Source: Bremerella sp. P1 (GTDB taxonomy: Bacteria; Planctomycetota; Planctomycetia; Pirellulales; Pirellulaceae). From it: a DNA stretch of 64,000 bases. Positions within the stretch are counted from its first letter, which is position 1. Each line of letters opens with the position of its first letter. Below the pieces are notes generated by a model, which was given only the letters and a program-made list of their open reading frames with translations, did no database searches and was not told where the DNA came from. The translations under genes were made by a program, and so were the position numbers. The stretch covers positions 5,047,814-5,111,813 of the forward strand of contig NZ_CP118164.1 in assembly GCF_028748185.1 (NCBI RefSeq), given 5' to 3'. This document shows, piece after piece, positions 51,260 through 62,000 of the stretch.

Positions 51260-53386
51260 TCAATCATTTTTTTGCGGATTCGCATCATCCGCGAAGCTAT
51301 CGATGCGATACAAAAAGGAATCGCTGGTTAGCAGGCTAGTCACTAGCGCACGAAAACTCCCTTCGCTTTCCACGTAGGTGTTATCTGCCATGATCAGAGT
51401 AGGGCTATCGCTCAGCTGTTCGTTGCGTCCTAAGAAGTAACGGAAAACATGACGGACGAAGACTTGTCGCACTCGTTCGGATTTAGCCAATTGGTGAATC
51501 ATCTGAACGGCATCGCGATAGTCGCCAGTCAGGCGAGGATCGCCAGTGCCGGCCAACGTGCCGGTAGCGTCGACAGGAATCTGCCGATAGACATTCCCAA
51601 GTGGATTACCTTTCTTGTCCAAATTGTTCGCCGTCGCCTCCAGGTCCACCACATGCTCCAGCGTACGATGGCGTCCGAAATGGTCGTACACTTCAAAGGT
51701 CAATCCGAGAGGGTTCATCTGGCGATGGCAGTTCCAGCAGTACTCTTCCTGAGTCACTCTCATCCGATATCTCAAGGTATTTTGCGGTTCTTCGGGAAGT
51801 TGGGCGTCGACGGTGATGGGCAAGTCGGGAATCGTTCCGCCCAGTAGTCGTTCACGAATCCATTTTCCACGCAGGATTGGGTGATTGTCGAAATTGCCTG
51901 AGTTGGCGACCAACCACGAAGGTTGCGTTAAGATGCCGGCTCTCTCCTCCGGCGGAAGCTCGACAGGTTGGTTCGGAGTCCATTTCCAATCGACCGGTAA
52001 ACCGTACGAAGTATGGATAAGATTCTTAGGCTGAGCCGGTTGGACGGTTCCTCTTTTCGGATCCTGACGGAAGTTAATAAACGCTTTGTTGGTTGTTAAT
52101 AGCTCGAACAATACATCCTTGTCGCGATCAAGAATCCATTGGATAAGCTGTTCGGTATCCTGAACGAGAGTTGTCGGGTGATGGTGAGCGTTGAGCTCTT
52201 TGTCTTTAAAGATATCGGTCGCCGCCAGATAGCCGAAATACTCTTGGAAGAACCGCATTAGTCTCGGCTTTTGAATCTTTTCAGAATCGAAGATGCGATC
52301 GATCTCACGCCGAACGTCTTCTTTCGATTGCAATCGGCCCTCGGCAGCTGCCTGTAATAACTGACCATCGGGCTGCCGATCGGTTAATGCGTAGGCAAGC
52401 GCGTAGGCAAGTTCCTGGGGGGACAACATGCGGCGACCAAACTCGTCTGGCGTGCCACTTCCCAGTTCCAGGCGAAACACGGCTTCCGGGGAAAGGAGTA
52501 CGGCAACCATCGTTGTCCGTACGCCCAGCTGAGGCCCGGAAGCCTCGATGTTTTGGTCAAGGAACTGCAAGTAGCGCTCAAGTTCGTCGTCCGTCGGCTT
52601 TCTCTTGAGGATCAATTGAAACTGCTTCTCTATGGCTCGAGTCTTGAGCTCGGCCGAGAGCGGCTGGTTTTCTTCATGAAAGAGCATAACCATCTCTTTC
52701 ACCGGTTGCGGATAGCCTTTAGCGACCCACTTTCCATCGACCAGTTCACCACGTGTCTGACTGGCAACGATCGCTTGTGCATTTCGAATCAATTGGTCTG
52801 TCGTGGGCTCATCGATCGAAAATGCAGAAGCGTAATCCTTAAGGCCTGGCTCGCTCATCTCGCTGAAGGGTTGGGCAATCTCTTTGACATTCTTGGCCAG
52901 TTCTCCCTTGGTCAGCGAATCGTACGCATGAGGACTCATGCGCCAGAGTCGACCCCGTGTAAAAGCGGGACCGGATATCGTTCCGTTGAACAGCGATTCG
53001 TGATCGACCTTGTTCCCAAACTTGGGCAGATGAAATCCTTCAGGCTCCATGAGCTCGACTCGAGCTGCCCGTAACTCGGTCGTCAACCACTGCACCATCT
53101 GCTGACGTTCGCCGTGCGAAGGCTGGGGACTGTCGTCAGGCGGCATCTCTTCCGTGATCAGTCGATATCGAATCAAGTTCCAACTTTCGGAGTTGACTTG
53201 CATATCGAAAGAGAGGTTGTCGAGACGCAGGTCTCCTTCCTGCGTTTCGCCGCCATGGCAATCGTGGCAGTACTTTTCGATTAAGACGCCCAGCTTATTT
53301 GGAGAGACATTCTGGTCTGCTGCCCGGGCTGCACAGGGAACTAAAACTGCCAGGAGCTGCAGAATTGCAATGGCGAGAGCGCGCAT
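51260..53386 (-). CDS. DUF1587/1592/1588/1585 planctomycete cytochrome protein
   Basis: 708 residues with a signal peptide (MRALAIAILQLLAVLVPCAARA). N-terminal haem site Cys40-HD-Cys43-His, then a short link (DUF1587 region), DUF1592 (about 270-400, LLSPEAVFRLELG, QELAYALAYALTDRQPD), DUF1588 (about 495-600, REDHPILRGKW-like NFDNHPILRGKWIRERLLG and a second CWNCH near residue 549 in EEYCWNCHRQMNPLG), and DUF1585 at the C-terminus (FVRHVFRYFLGRN). This is the usual partner of DUF1552 proteins. Electron transfer in the periplasm is inferred from the haem motifs. It lies 234 bp downstream of the dehydrogenase gene at 53621-57724. Confidence 0.92.
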   Translation of the reverse strand: MRALAIAILQLLAVLVPCAARAADQNVSPNKLGVLIEKYCHDCHGGETQEGDLRLDNLSFDMQVNSESWNLIRYRLITEEMPPDDSPQPSHGERQQMVQWLTTELRAARVELMEPEGFHLPKFGNKVDHESLFNGTISGPAFTRGRLWRMSPHAYDSLTKGELAKNVKEIAQPFSEMSEPGLKDYASAFSIDEPTTDQLIRNAQAIVASQTRGELVDGKWVAKGYPQPVKEMVMLFHEENQPLSAELKTRAIEKQFQLILKRKPTDDELERYLQFLDQNIEASGPQLGVRTTMVAVLLSPEAVFRLELGSGTPDEFGRRMLSPQELAYALAYALTDRQPDGQLLQAAAEGRLQSKEDVRREIDRIFDSEKIQKPRLMRFFQEYFGYLAATDIFKDKELNAHHHPTTLVQDTEQLIQWILDRDKDVLFELLTTNKAFINFRQDPKRGTVQPAQPKNLIHTSYGLPVDWKWTPNQPVELPPEERAGILTQPSWLVANSGNFDNHPILRGKWIRERLLGGTIPDLPITVDAQLPEEPQNTLRYRMRVTQEEYCWNCHRQMNPLGLTFEVYDHFGRHRTLEHVVDLEATANNLDKKGNPLGNVYRQIPVDATGTLAGTGDPRLTGDYRDAVQMIHQLAKSERVRQVFVRHVFRYFLGRNEQLSDSPTLIMADNTYVESEGSFRALVTSLLTSDSFLYRIDSFADDANPQKND

Positions 53387-53620
53387 GAGGGGAGTCTCAC
53401 ATTGGATTGATGGGACGAGCGCTACGTGAAATATAAACAGCTCACAGAGCGTTTAGCAAATCTTGCTTCGCTAGCTCGTAACTCGTGATGTAGCGGAATC
53501 CACCTGCCACGATCCCCAGAGCCATGTGAGATGGGCCAAACACCGAGGTTCATCAAGACGATCCCGGCAATCCGGCGATGCAATCGCTAGTACCGCCGTA
53601 TGTCGCGTGGTTTCGACTTG

Positions 53621-56600
53621 TCACCTACCCGAGCTTAAAAACGATTCGATGACATGTTGATGGCCTGCCAGGTCGTCCGGAGAGATATCGTAGATCAGGA
53701 TCATATAGGAAAGGTGAAGTGGCTCCCCGCGTTTGACCCACGTCTTCACGTACGGCTCGCGACGCTCTTTGGGCTGCTTGGGAAACGGGTTGGTAACCAC
53801 CACGCCGTAGTCGCGAGCATGCAGCCACGACGGCCGAGTGTTTTCACTGCTCGACACGACGACGAGGCCGACTCGACGCTTGTTGATCGTGGCGAAGTAG
53901 TCGAACCACTTGGCTGGTTTGCCCCACATGGCTGCCGCGTTAATTTCACCCCGATCATTCACAATCGTTCCGCCGCCACCTTGAACTCGGATAGGTGACG
54001 CCACACGAATAGCGAGGCCAGACTCCTCCTGGTCGCCGAAGTAAAAGTCGTGGTCGTCAGAACGGTACTCTGCCGAAAGACGCAGGACGATTCCCTCATC
54101 GACTCGCTGGAATTCGTAGCGTGTTGTCTCCGTGCAAACAACCTGGTTCCCATCCTGACTCATCAAGCGGTTTAGAGCGGTGAAACTACCGGAATTTCGG
54201 TCGCCTTGGAGCGGCTGCTCCCAGCTGTCAAAGATGACTTTGGACTGCAGTCGCCAATAGTCGTTTCCGTTGACGTCACCGAACCCGATCCAGATTCCCG
54301 GGTGCATCACCGGGTGAATGATACCCTCTTCGGCAGAGTAGCCAGGGTCGATGTCTTCCGGTTTGCGCGGCGGAAAGTTGCGAGTGACTTGGATTCCGCT
54401 GGGGGTTGTCACATTGACCAACGCACGGCGGGTAAGCTTGGGGTGCTGCTTGAGGTAGGTCCCGATACGCTGATTGGCAAAATAGATGTCGACTTGGTTC
54501 TGCGTCTCCTTGAATGAAAAACCATCGCGATCACCGATCACTTGCTGTGTCATTAGCCATGCCGCGACATCCGCGATCTGCTGCGCATTCATCATCTCGC
54601 CGAAGCCGCTGGGCATGGGAGAAACGTGGGAACCCTTTCGTGCTTCAATATCCTGTTTGTCGATAACCTGCAGGACCGCATCGGAACCGACAACGCTTAG
54701 CGATCGCCCGGTTTCTTCGACGACGGCACCGGTGACTACCTTGCCGTCAAACGTCAGGATCTGTTGCTGGGCGAAGCCCTCGGTAATCACCTTGCTGGGT
54801 TCCAGAATCGATTCGATCAATACCTGGGGAGTCTTCGCTCGGCTTCCAATATCAGAAAGGTCGGGGGCCAGCACATCGCCGATTCCTTCCATACGATGAC
54901 ACTTGAAGCAGCCGGCTCCGTGAGGATGCAGGAACAGCTCTCGCCCTCGCTCGGGATCTGCCGTCGCAAACTTGGCCAGAGCATCCTCGAGCGTGACCTT
55001 CTTTTTCGGGCCAGGCGACGGGAGGATTTGTCGATCGAAAATTACCAGGTAGTGCCCTCGACCGGTATCGGTCTGAGGATGGTTCGTATTGCCTCCAAGG
55101 GTAACCGTTCCTGGCGAGAAGTGTTTGCGGTACAGCCGAAAGATCGGATCGGTCGTCGCCAGTTCCAACTCCATGTCCTCGAACCCGTCCGCTTGGTTCA
55201 CGTTCATCCACGCAAGCGGCTCAGGGTTGCGTGCGTCGACTCCCACGATGATGTCACAAGGTTCGAGAAGCTCGAACGAAAGGAACTCCGCACCGCTCGA
55301 TCGATCATCATTGTTGGCCATACGTAAAAAGGGGAGATTGGCAAGCTCGCTTGGCACTTGTCGGATCACATAGTCGCGATCCGTGTAGTGACGCTTGCCA
55401 GGCAACAACCCTTCCCAGTCCAATTCATAATGGCGTCCCGTACGTGACTGGGGCGAAGTCACAAATGGTCGATGCCGATAATGGACAACCTCACGAATGT
55501 CATAGTCGGCTGCGGAAAACTGACTGCCCCCTTCGTTGCCACGATTAATGGCCACACGAAGTTGGCTGGTTTGTTCAATGTGAATTGGCCCTTGGACCCG
55601 AGAAGAGGTATACGTCGGCAATGAACCATCGAGCGTGTACGTCAAAAAGGCCCCTGGGACCGGCGTGCTGATGGTGACATCTATGGTTCCGGCGTATTCG
55701 CCTGCTGGCGGGTCAAATCGTACGAGTGGCTCCGCTTTGCCGGTCTTTTCAAGCCAGGTATTGGTCAGAGACGCAACCTGTGCGTCGGGATCTTGTCGAA
55801 AAGGCGTAGCTTCCTCTCCGTCGATTGCGTCGTCGTGAAACAGCCCCAGTAGCACAGCCTGGCGAACGCCTGGCCGCGGATCGCTGAGCCACTCTTTGCG
55901 TTGTTGGGGTGAGGCCAGTTCACGCAGCGCATTCCAGACTGCATAGTAGACGATTCGGTCTGTTTCATGGGCGGCGAGATGAACAAGATCGTCATTCCAT
56001 TGGGACTGATCGGCTTGCCAGATCGCATCGACTGCCGCGTGCCGTAGTCGTGCATCTTGGGAAGCGAGAAGTTGCTTTGCGACTTGCGGAAGCGGTTTGG
56101 TTGGAGTGAATTCGCCAGCACGATAGGCCAGGATGCGAAGTGCTTGAATGCGCGAACTCCGCGAAGCGTTGGCGTCACTCACAATGGAAGCTAGAAAGTC
56201 ATCAGTCCCATCTGACTTCAAAAATCTCCCGATCGTCCAGAGAATCCAGGTTTGCTGCGACGGCGATAGGGATTGATCCTCCCACGCTTCGAGAAGGAGC
56301 CGTTCCGCTGGCTCACCACGGCGAAGCAGTTCGTTCTGGGCATTCACTCTCCACCCGGGTACGTCACTGCCAAGATCGCTTAGAAGTTGATCGAAGGTCC
56401 ACTCCGGGATCGGCTTCTGTCGGTGCTCGCTGTGCCACTTGACCAGCGGATTGCCAGTATACCGGATGCGATAGACACGCCCCGCGTCGACTTGTTTTCC
56501 ATCTTGAATCGTCGCCCCGTAGGCTTGTCCCCAACTCAATACATATAACGCTCCATCGGGCCCAACTTCGATATCGGTCGGCTCGAACACGCGGCCTGAG

Positions 56601-57724
56601 CTCGACGGCAGCGAACGGCCGCCATCGGCATGCGCGAACACAGGCGGAAACTCCCCTTCGCAACGCATCAACGCGCCATCCCATTGCGGTCGAAAGGCGT
56701 AGACTTCTCGCCGCATCCAGTCGCCCACGAAGAACATGTTGCGATAGGCTTCGGGAAATTGGCTGGCATGATAGTGGATGACACCGGAACCAGAGCCTTC
56801 GAACAGCGGAGCACTTGCCGGAACGGTTGGCAGGTGGTCTTTGCCCGTCCAGTGAAAGCTCCAGGGATGGCCCCAGCCAAAGTGCGCTCCGTAGAAGGGT
56901 GCGAAGATCTTGTCCCCTTGGGTCTGGTCGTTATCGGTGCCTAACCAGTTGAAGTGGTCGTCGTAAGCGATATCCCACGGGTTGCGAAAGCCGCGCGATA
57001 TGATCTCAAGATCCTGGGCGAATAGTTGGTCGTCTTCATAAGGTCTACAGCGGAGAATGCCGCCTTGCTGGCCCCAATCATCTTGCGGCGTGTGATACTT
57101 TCGCTGATAGGTGTCTTTCGTGAAGACCTCCAGCGGTGTGTAATCCGGAGCTCCTTCTGGGGAAGGCAGTCCCCACATTTCCCGAAAAACCTTCGGAGCC
57201 AATTGATCCAAACGGTTATATCCTTTGGAGTTCCCCTTCGACATGTAAAGCTTGCCATCGGGGCCGAAGTTCAAGCCGTGTAGTGAGTGTTCGAGGTTTC
57301 CCAGACCGGTGTATACGCGAATGTATTGATCGGCCTGGTCGTCGCCATCGGTATCGCGTACGACGGTCAGGTCCGGGGCATTGGCCACCCAAAGATCATT
57401 GCCGTACCAAGCGATGCCTTGAATGGAATTGAACCCCTCGGCGAATGTCTGGCGACGATCGGCAATCCCATCCGCGTTATCGTCCAGCAAGATATCGACT
57501 CGGTCGCCCGGCGTTTGACGTGTCGGGCCGCGCCACTGCGGGCCTTGGGCAACACAAATTCGCCCAAGCTTATCAAACGCCATGACGCAGGGATTGCTCA
57601 CCATCGGTTCACGGGCGACGACATCCACCTGAAATCCTTCGGGAACAATCGGTAGGTCATCGTTGCCAGCAGCGACAAGGGGAATCGTGAAGAACGGGAA
57701 GAGGAGGGCAAACCAAATTCTCAT
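53621..57724 (-). CDS. PVC-type haem-binding dehydrogenase with HEAT, CHB_HEX_C-like, cytochrome c and DUF6807 domains
   Basis: 1367 residues, signal peptide MRIWFALLFPFFTIPLVAAG. Residues about 25-440: six-bladed PVC-type dehydrogenase propeller (EGFQVDVVAREPMVSNPCVM, GRICVAQGPQWRG, HGLNFGPDGKLYM, GFRNPWDIAYD). About 450-640: HEAT-like helical repeats. About 665-720: beta domain with FLTYTLDGSLPTYTSSR, like the chitobiase C-terminal fold. About 890-1040: cytochrome c with GCFKCHRMEG (near 938). About 1068-1365: DUF6807 with HPVMHPGIWIGFGDVNGNDYW. The last two joined to the first are an unusual fusion. AGGAG precedes the ATG, which overlaps the stop of the LacI gene (ATGA), so expression probably follows the regulator. 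Confidence 0.92.
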   Translation of the reverse strand: MRIWFALLFPFFTIPLVAAGNDDLPIVPEGFQVDVVAREPMVSNPCVMAFDKLGRICVAQGPQWRGPTRQTPGDRVDILLDDNADGIADRRQTFAEGFNSIQGIAWYGNDLWVANAPDLTVVRDTDGDDQADQYIRVYTGLGNLEHSLHGLNFGPDGKLYMSKGNSKGYNRLDQLAPKVFREMWGLPSPEGAPDYTPLEVFTKDTYQRKYHTPQDDWGQQGGILRCRPYEDDQLFAQDLEIISRGFRNPWDIAYDDHFNWLGTDNDQTQGDKIFAPFYGAHFGWGHPWSFHWTGKDHLPTVPASAPLFEGSGSGVIHYHASQFPEAYRNMFFVGDWMRREVYAFRPQWDGALMRCEGEFPPVFAHADGGRSLPSSSGRVFEPTDIEVGPDGALYVLSWGQAYGATIQDGKQVDAGRVYRIRYTGNPLVKWHSEHRQKPIPEWTFDQLLSDLGSDVPGWRVNAQNELLRRGEPAERLLLEAWEDQSLSPSQQTWILWTIGRFLKSDGTDDFLASIVSDANASRSSRIQALRILAYRAGEFTPTKPLPQVAKQLLASQDARLRHAAVDAIWQADQSQWNDDLVHLAAHETDRIVYYAVWNALRELASPQQRKEWLSDPRPGVRQAVLLGLFHDDAIDGEEATPFRQDPDAQVASLTNTWLEKTGKAEPLVRFDPPAGEYAGTIDVTISTPVPGAFLTYTLDGSLPTYTSSRVQGPIHIEQTSQLRVAINRGNEGGSQFSAADYDIREVVHYRHRPFVTSPQSRTGRHYELDWEGLLPGKRHYTDRDYVIRQVPSELANLPFLRMANNDDRSSGAEFLSFELLEPCDIIVGVDARNPEPLAWMNVNQADGFEDMELELATTDPIFRLYRKHFSPGTVTLGGNTNHPQTDTGRGHYLVIFDRQILPSPGPKKKVTLEDALAKFATADPERGRELFLHPHGAGCFKCHRMEGIGDVLAPDLSDIGSRAKTPQVLIESILEPSKVITEGFAQQQILTFDGKVVTGAVVEETGRSLSVVGSDAVLQVIDKQDIEARKGSHVSPMPSGFGEMMNAQQIADVAAWLMTQQVIGDRDGFSFKETQNQVDIYFANQRIGTYLKQHPKLTRRALVNVTTPSGIQVTRNFPPRKPEDIDPGYSAEEGIIHPVMHPGIWIGFGDVNGNDYWRLQSKVIFDSWEQPLQGDRNSGSFTALNRLMSQDGNQVVCTETTRYEFQRVDEGIVLRLSAEYRSDDHDFYFGDQEESGLAIRVASPIRVQGGGGTIVNDRGEINAAAMWGKPAKWFDYFATINKRRVGLVVVSSSENTRPSWLHARDYGVVVTNPFPKQPKERREPYVKTWVKRGEPLHLSYMILIYDISPDDLAGHQHVIESFLSSGR

Positions 57725-58794
57725 TTGTTACTCCTGGTGAGGCGGGCAACGGACATCCCTTCGACCAGTAAAGGCTTCACCGACACGGAAACGATCGGCG
57801 AGTCGGGGTGGTCAAAACGCCAAATCAATTGCTCGACTGCCTGTCGACCAATTTGCTCGGCGCAGATGTCAATCGTTGTGACTTCCGGATAAAGTCCGGT
57901 AAGAAGAGGAAGTTCGTTATTGCAGGAGATCAGGCTGATCTCTTTGCCGATCTTGGTACCGCGGCGCGAGCATGCCCGGTAGACCATGGCGGCTACACAA
58001 TCCGCAGGGCAAAAGATGGCGGTCGGCTTCTTGCGAAGCTTTTGCAGTTTGCCGACAAGCTCGTCGACCAGTTCGACATGGCGAACCGGTTGCAGCGGAA
58101 GCTGCCAATCCGAGCTTTCGCCAAAGATGTTTTCAACGTGCGCTCCATGCTGAGTGGCAAACCATGAGAAGCTTGCACAGCGCTGACTGAACGTTACATG
58201 ATCGGGCTTCGGATCGACGATCGCGATCTGCCGGTGTCCCATCTCGATCAAGTAGTCGGCTGCCAGCCGGCCCACTTCGATATCGTTCGACTCAACCACA
58301 TCACCCCAGTCGGCCCCTTGTGGTCGGCCCAGAAACCAAACGGTCGGAATCTTACGTAGACGGGCAATCAACTCCTGGTCGGCCGATGCGATCAACTTCC
58401 CTTGAAGTGCCGCCTTTGCCAGTACTCCGTGCAAGGTTGGTGACGCAAGTGACTTGGGAATGTCTTTCACATGCGGCAAGTCCGAGATCAAGACATTGGC
58501 ACCTGCGGAGGAGAGTGCTGACTCTGCCCCATGGATTCCGCAAGCAACCGACGGCAAGTTTACCAACGAGCGATCCATGCCCAGCAACAGCATGGCGATG
58601 TTCTTCTTGGTCAGCTGCTGCCCCACGCCAGCTGGCCTTTTCTTTCGCAGTCGTGAATAGCCCAACTTTTCGACCGCTTCCAAGACGCGACGGGCCGTCG
58701 CTTCTGCAACAGTGGGCTCGCCACTCAGCACGCGACTAACCGTGCCGATTGAAACTTCGGCCGCTTTGGCCACGTCTTTCACCGTCGCGGGCAT
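57721..58794 (-). CDS. LacI-family transcriptional regulator
   Basis: 357 residues from ATG 58794 (GGAG 6 bases upstream; GTG 58806 and ATG 58800 are in frame). N-terminal helix-turn-helix ATVKDVAKAAEVSIGTVSRV with the LacI hinge-helix region (VLEAVEKLGYSRLRKKRPAG), then a periplasmic-binding-protein-like effector domain (about 65-350; VWFLGRPQGADWGDVVESND, YLIEMGHRQIAIVDP, AIFCPADCVAAMVYRAC). Such regulators bind sugars or related molecules. The dehydrogenase gene overlaps its 3' end, and a palindromic site lies in its own promoter, so it probably regulates itself and the dehydrogenase. Confidence 0.92.
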   Translation of the reverse strand: MPATVKDVAKAAEVSIGTVSRVLSGEPTVAEATARRVLEAVEKLGYSRLRKKRPAGVGQQLTKKNIAMLLLGMDRSLVNLPSVACGIHGAESALSSAGANVLISDLPHVKDIPKSLASPTLHGVLAKAALQGKLIASADQELIARLRKIPTVWFLGRPQGADWGDVVESNDIEVGRLAADYLIEMGHRQIAIVDPKPDHVTFSQRCASFSWFATQHGAHVENIFGESSDWQLPLQPVRHVELVDELVGKLQKLRKKPTAIFCPADCVAAMVYRACSRRGTKIGKEISLISCNNELPLLTGLYPEVTTIDICAEQIGRQAVEQLIWRFDHPDSPIVSVSVKPLLVEGMSVARLTRSNK

Positions 58795-58837
58795 CAACAT
58801 CTCCACGAAACACTTGAAACAAGGAATGCGGGGGCCT

Positions 58838-58866
58838 ATGCTATTTCATTGAAATAAGAATTGCAA
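58838..58866 (-). promoter_or_regulatory. Promoter of the LacI-dehydrogenase unit
   Basis: On the minus strand TTGCAA (58866-58861) and TAGCAT (58843-58838) are separated by 17 bases, a good sigma-70 layout. The spacing to the LacI start fits. A palindrome lies between the two boxes. Confidence 0.6.
58842..58856. promoter_or_regulatory. Candidate LacI operator, site 1
   Basis: TATTTCATTGAAATA is a perfect 7+1+7 inverted repeat around a single T. It covers the spacer and the edge of the -10 box of the regulator's own promoter, the expected place for autorepression. Confidence 0.6.
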
Positions 58867-58870
58867 GCAA

Positions 58871-58882
58871 TGAAATATTTTA
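58871..58882. promoter_or_regulatory. Candidate LacI operator, site 2
   Basis: TGAAATATTTTA shares the TGAAAT half of site 1 with a related opposite half (one mismatch from a perfect palindrome). It is flanked by GCAAG and CTTGC (58864-58868 and 58883-58887). It faces the divergent PSD1 gene. Confidence 0.4.
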
Positions 58883-59097
58883 CTTGCACATTTTGGCCCT
58901 TCTAACATTAAGCAGCTTTGTGGGTTGCATACATTGGCAGATTGGGCGATGTTGGAAGGTCTACTTCCGAAATACGAAAAGCATCAGGCTGGCAACTTGG
59001 TCGTTTGATCTTGCTCATACGGCGGGCGCGTCAGCCTGAAGGCCCTCCTTGTACTCCCCTCCTAAACGCGTTCCCCGGTTTACCGAACGATAGTCGT

Positions 59098-62000
59098 ATG
59101 ACACGCTTCCTCACGGCATGGTGCCTGCTGTTGTTGCTGACGCAGGCCCTTTGGGCTGACTCACCAATCCAGTTCAATCGAGACGTTCGACCGATCCTGT
59201 CGGATCGATGCTTTGCCTGTCACGGCCCCGATGCGAATTCTCGCGAGGCCGACCTGCGCCTGGACGACCGTGAATCGGCAATCCAAGATCTCGGCGGGCA
59301 CCGAGCGATCGTCGAAGGCAATGCCAACGAAAGCGAACTTATCCGACGCATTACCGCGTCGGATGAATTCGAGGTCATGCCACCGCCAGAACATGGCGAA
59401 CCGCTGAACCCCCAGGAGGTCGCCGTCATACGCGCGTGGATCAATCAAGGGGCCCCGTATCAAAAGCATTGGTCTTTTGAGTCCCTCAAGCGACCCGAAG
59501 TCCCCGCCGGCGCAGCACATCCGATCGACGCATTTATTCGTTCCAAGCTGGAAAGGACCGAATTGAAACCGGCCGACCAAGCCGAGCCGCGGACGCTTGC
59601 CCGGCGACTAGCGTTTGACCTCACGGGGCTCCCGCCCACCGGTAACATGGTCGATACGTTTGTGGACAGCCCGACTGATGAGACCTATCAGGCAATGGTC
59701 GATCAGCTTCTGCAATCGCCCCACTATGGTGAGCGGATGGCTATCTATTGGCTCGATCTGGTCCGGTATGCCGATTCGCTGGGTTTCCACGGCGACCAGA
59801 CTCGCAGCGTTTCGCCGTATCGCGATTATGTGATCCGCGCTTTTAACGAAAACAAGCCATTCGACCAGTTCACGGTTGAACAGTTAGCCGGCGATTTACT
59901 GCCAGAGGCAACGCTTTGGCAGAAGGTCGCGTCAACGTATAACCGCTTGAACCGTGCTTCGGGCGAAGGGGGCGTGCAGCCCAAGGAATACCTGGCGAAG
60001 TACTCGGCCGATCGCGTCCGAACCACCGGCGCCGTCTGGCTGGGGCTCACCACGGGATGTGCGGAGTGCCATGATCATAAGTTCGATCCGATCACAGCCC
60101 ACGACTTTTATAGCTTTGCGGCTTTCTTCGCAGACATCAAAGAGCAGGGGATTGTCCGCAGTGCGGTTCATGTTGCCCAATTGCCAGTGCCTACGCCCGA
60201 GCAGGCCGAGCAACTTGCGCAACTCAGCACACAGATACAGCAATCGGAAGAGGTTTTTCAGCAATCAACGCCAGAGCTTGCCGCCGCGCGAAGCGACTGG
60301 GAACGGAAGATCCAAGATCACGCCAATCGCTGGCAAGTCGTCACTCCGACCGAAGCACGCTCGGAAGGTAGTGCCAAGCTCAGCGTCTTGGAGGACAACT
60401 CGGTACTGGCCAGCGGTAAGAATCCCGATAAAGACGTCTACGTGCTCACCGTCGACACCAAGGAACTTTCCAGCGAGCCAGGCCCGATCGCACTGCGACT
60501 GGAACTGATCCCTGATAAGTCGCTTCCTCAAAGTGGACCTGGTCGGGCGGGCAATGGAAATCTCGTGTTGCATGCGGTCGAGATGCTGGTGGACGGTCAC
60601 CCCGTGAAATGGGACAAGGCAATCGCCTCCCATACTCAAACGAATCATTCGCCACAGTACATCGTCGATGGGAATAAGAACGGCTGGGCCATTCTGCCAC
60701 AGACCGGCAAGCCCTTAGAGCTTATCCTGGGTGGCAACGTGCTCGACGATCACCCCGAAGGTGAGGCAGCGGCACACACGTATGAGATTCGCCTGCGTCA
60801 GAACCATGGTACTGGGCATAACCTCGGTCGTTTTCGGTTGTCCATTTCCCGAGATGCCGACGCGGTGGCTTCGCTGTTGAATGTATCGGACGAAGTTCGC
60901 GATCTGATTTCGATTTCCGCCGAGAAGAGAACACCAAAGCAGCAGACCACAATTGATGCCGCGTTTCGTGAACAGACTCCGCTGCTCAAGGAAACACGAG
61001 ACAAGCTGGCCAAGCTTCGCAAAGAAAAAGAACAACTGGAAAAGTCGATCGTCACCACCCTGGCAACGACCGCAACCGATCCGCGTCCCATACGCGTGCT
61101 GCCGCGTGGTAACTGGATGGACGATTCCGGAGAAGTCGTAGCCCCAGCTGTTCCTCATTTCCTGCCGCCGGTCGAAAAGCAATCGGACGAACGCTTGACG
61201 CGTCTTGATCTTGCTCAATGGATGACCTCGAAGAACAATCCTTTGGTGGCGCGCACCTTCGTGAACCGAGTTTGGATGTTGTTCTTCGGCCAGGGCTTAG
61301 CGCGAACGGTCGACGACCTGGGCTCTCAGGGACAGCCGCCAACACACCCAGAACTGCTGGACTGGCTTGCCGTCGAATTCATCGAAAGTGGCTGGGACGT
61401 TAAGCACTTGGTGCGACTGATCGTCTCGTCCGAGACCTATCGCCAGTCGTCGCAAGTGCAGGCCGAGGCTCGCAAGAGCGATCCTTACAACTTGCTGTAT
61501 GCTCGCCAATCACGCTGGCGGCTCGACGCGGAGATGGTCCGAGACAACGCTCTTTCGGTAAGTGGCCTGCTCAATGAGGAGATTGGCGGACCGAGTGCCA
61601 AGCCTTACCAGCCGGCTGGTTACTGGGCCCAGTTGAACTTCCCCAAGCGAACCTATCAGCACGACAAAGGCCCAGAACAATACCGACGTGGCGTCTATAC
61701 CCATTGGCAACGAACGTTCCTGCACCCCAGCATGTTGGCGTTCGACGCCCCGGCTCGCGAAGAATGTACAGCGCAGCGCTCGCGTTCCAATACGCCGCTT
61801 CAGTCGCTGGTGCTGTTGAACGATCCCACGTTTGTCGAAGCTGCCCGGGCGTTGGCAACCGGAACGCTGGCCCAGGAGTCGCCTGAATTCGCGGATCGTC
61901 TTGCCTGGATGATTCGTAAAACGCTCATGCGTGCGCCTCGCCCTGATGAGTTGAAACTGCTTAAGGAACTGTACGAAGCCGACCTCGCACGTTATCGCGG

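Larger units (their letters stand above)
58795..59097. other. Divergent control region between LacI and PSD1 genes
   Basis: Holds the LacI promoter and the two operator candidates. The plus-strand part up to 59097 is an open frame without signal-peptide character and is not called coding. I could not assign a clear plus-strand promoter for the PSD1 gene. Confidence 0.55.

Noticed and set aside
58918-59097. Upstream extension of the PSD1 protein
   Set aside because: The extra 60 residues lack a signal peptide, while ATG 59098 begins a typical one.
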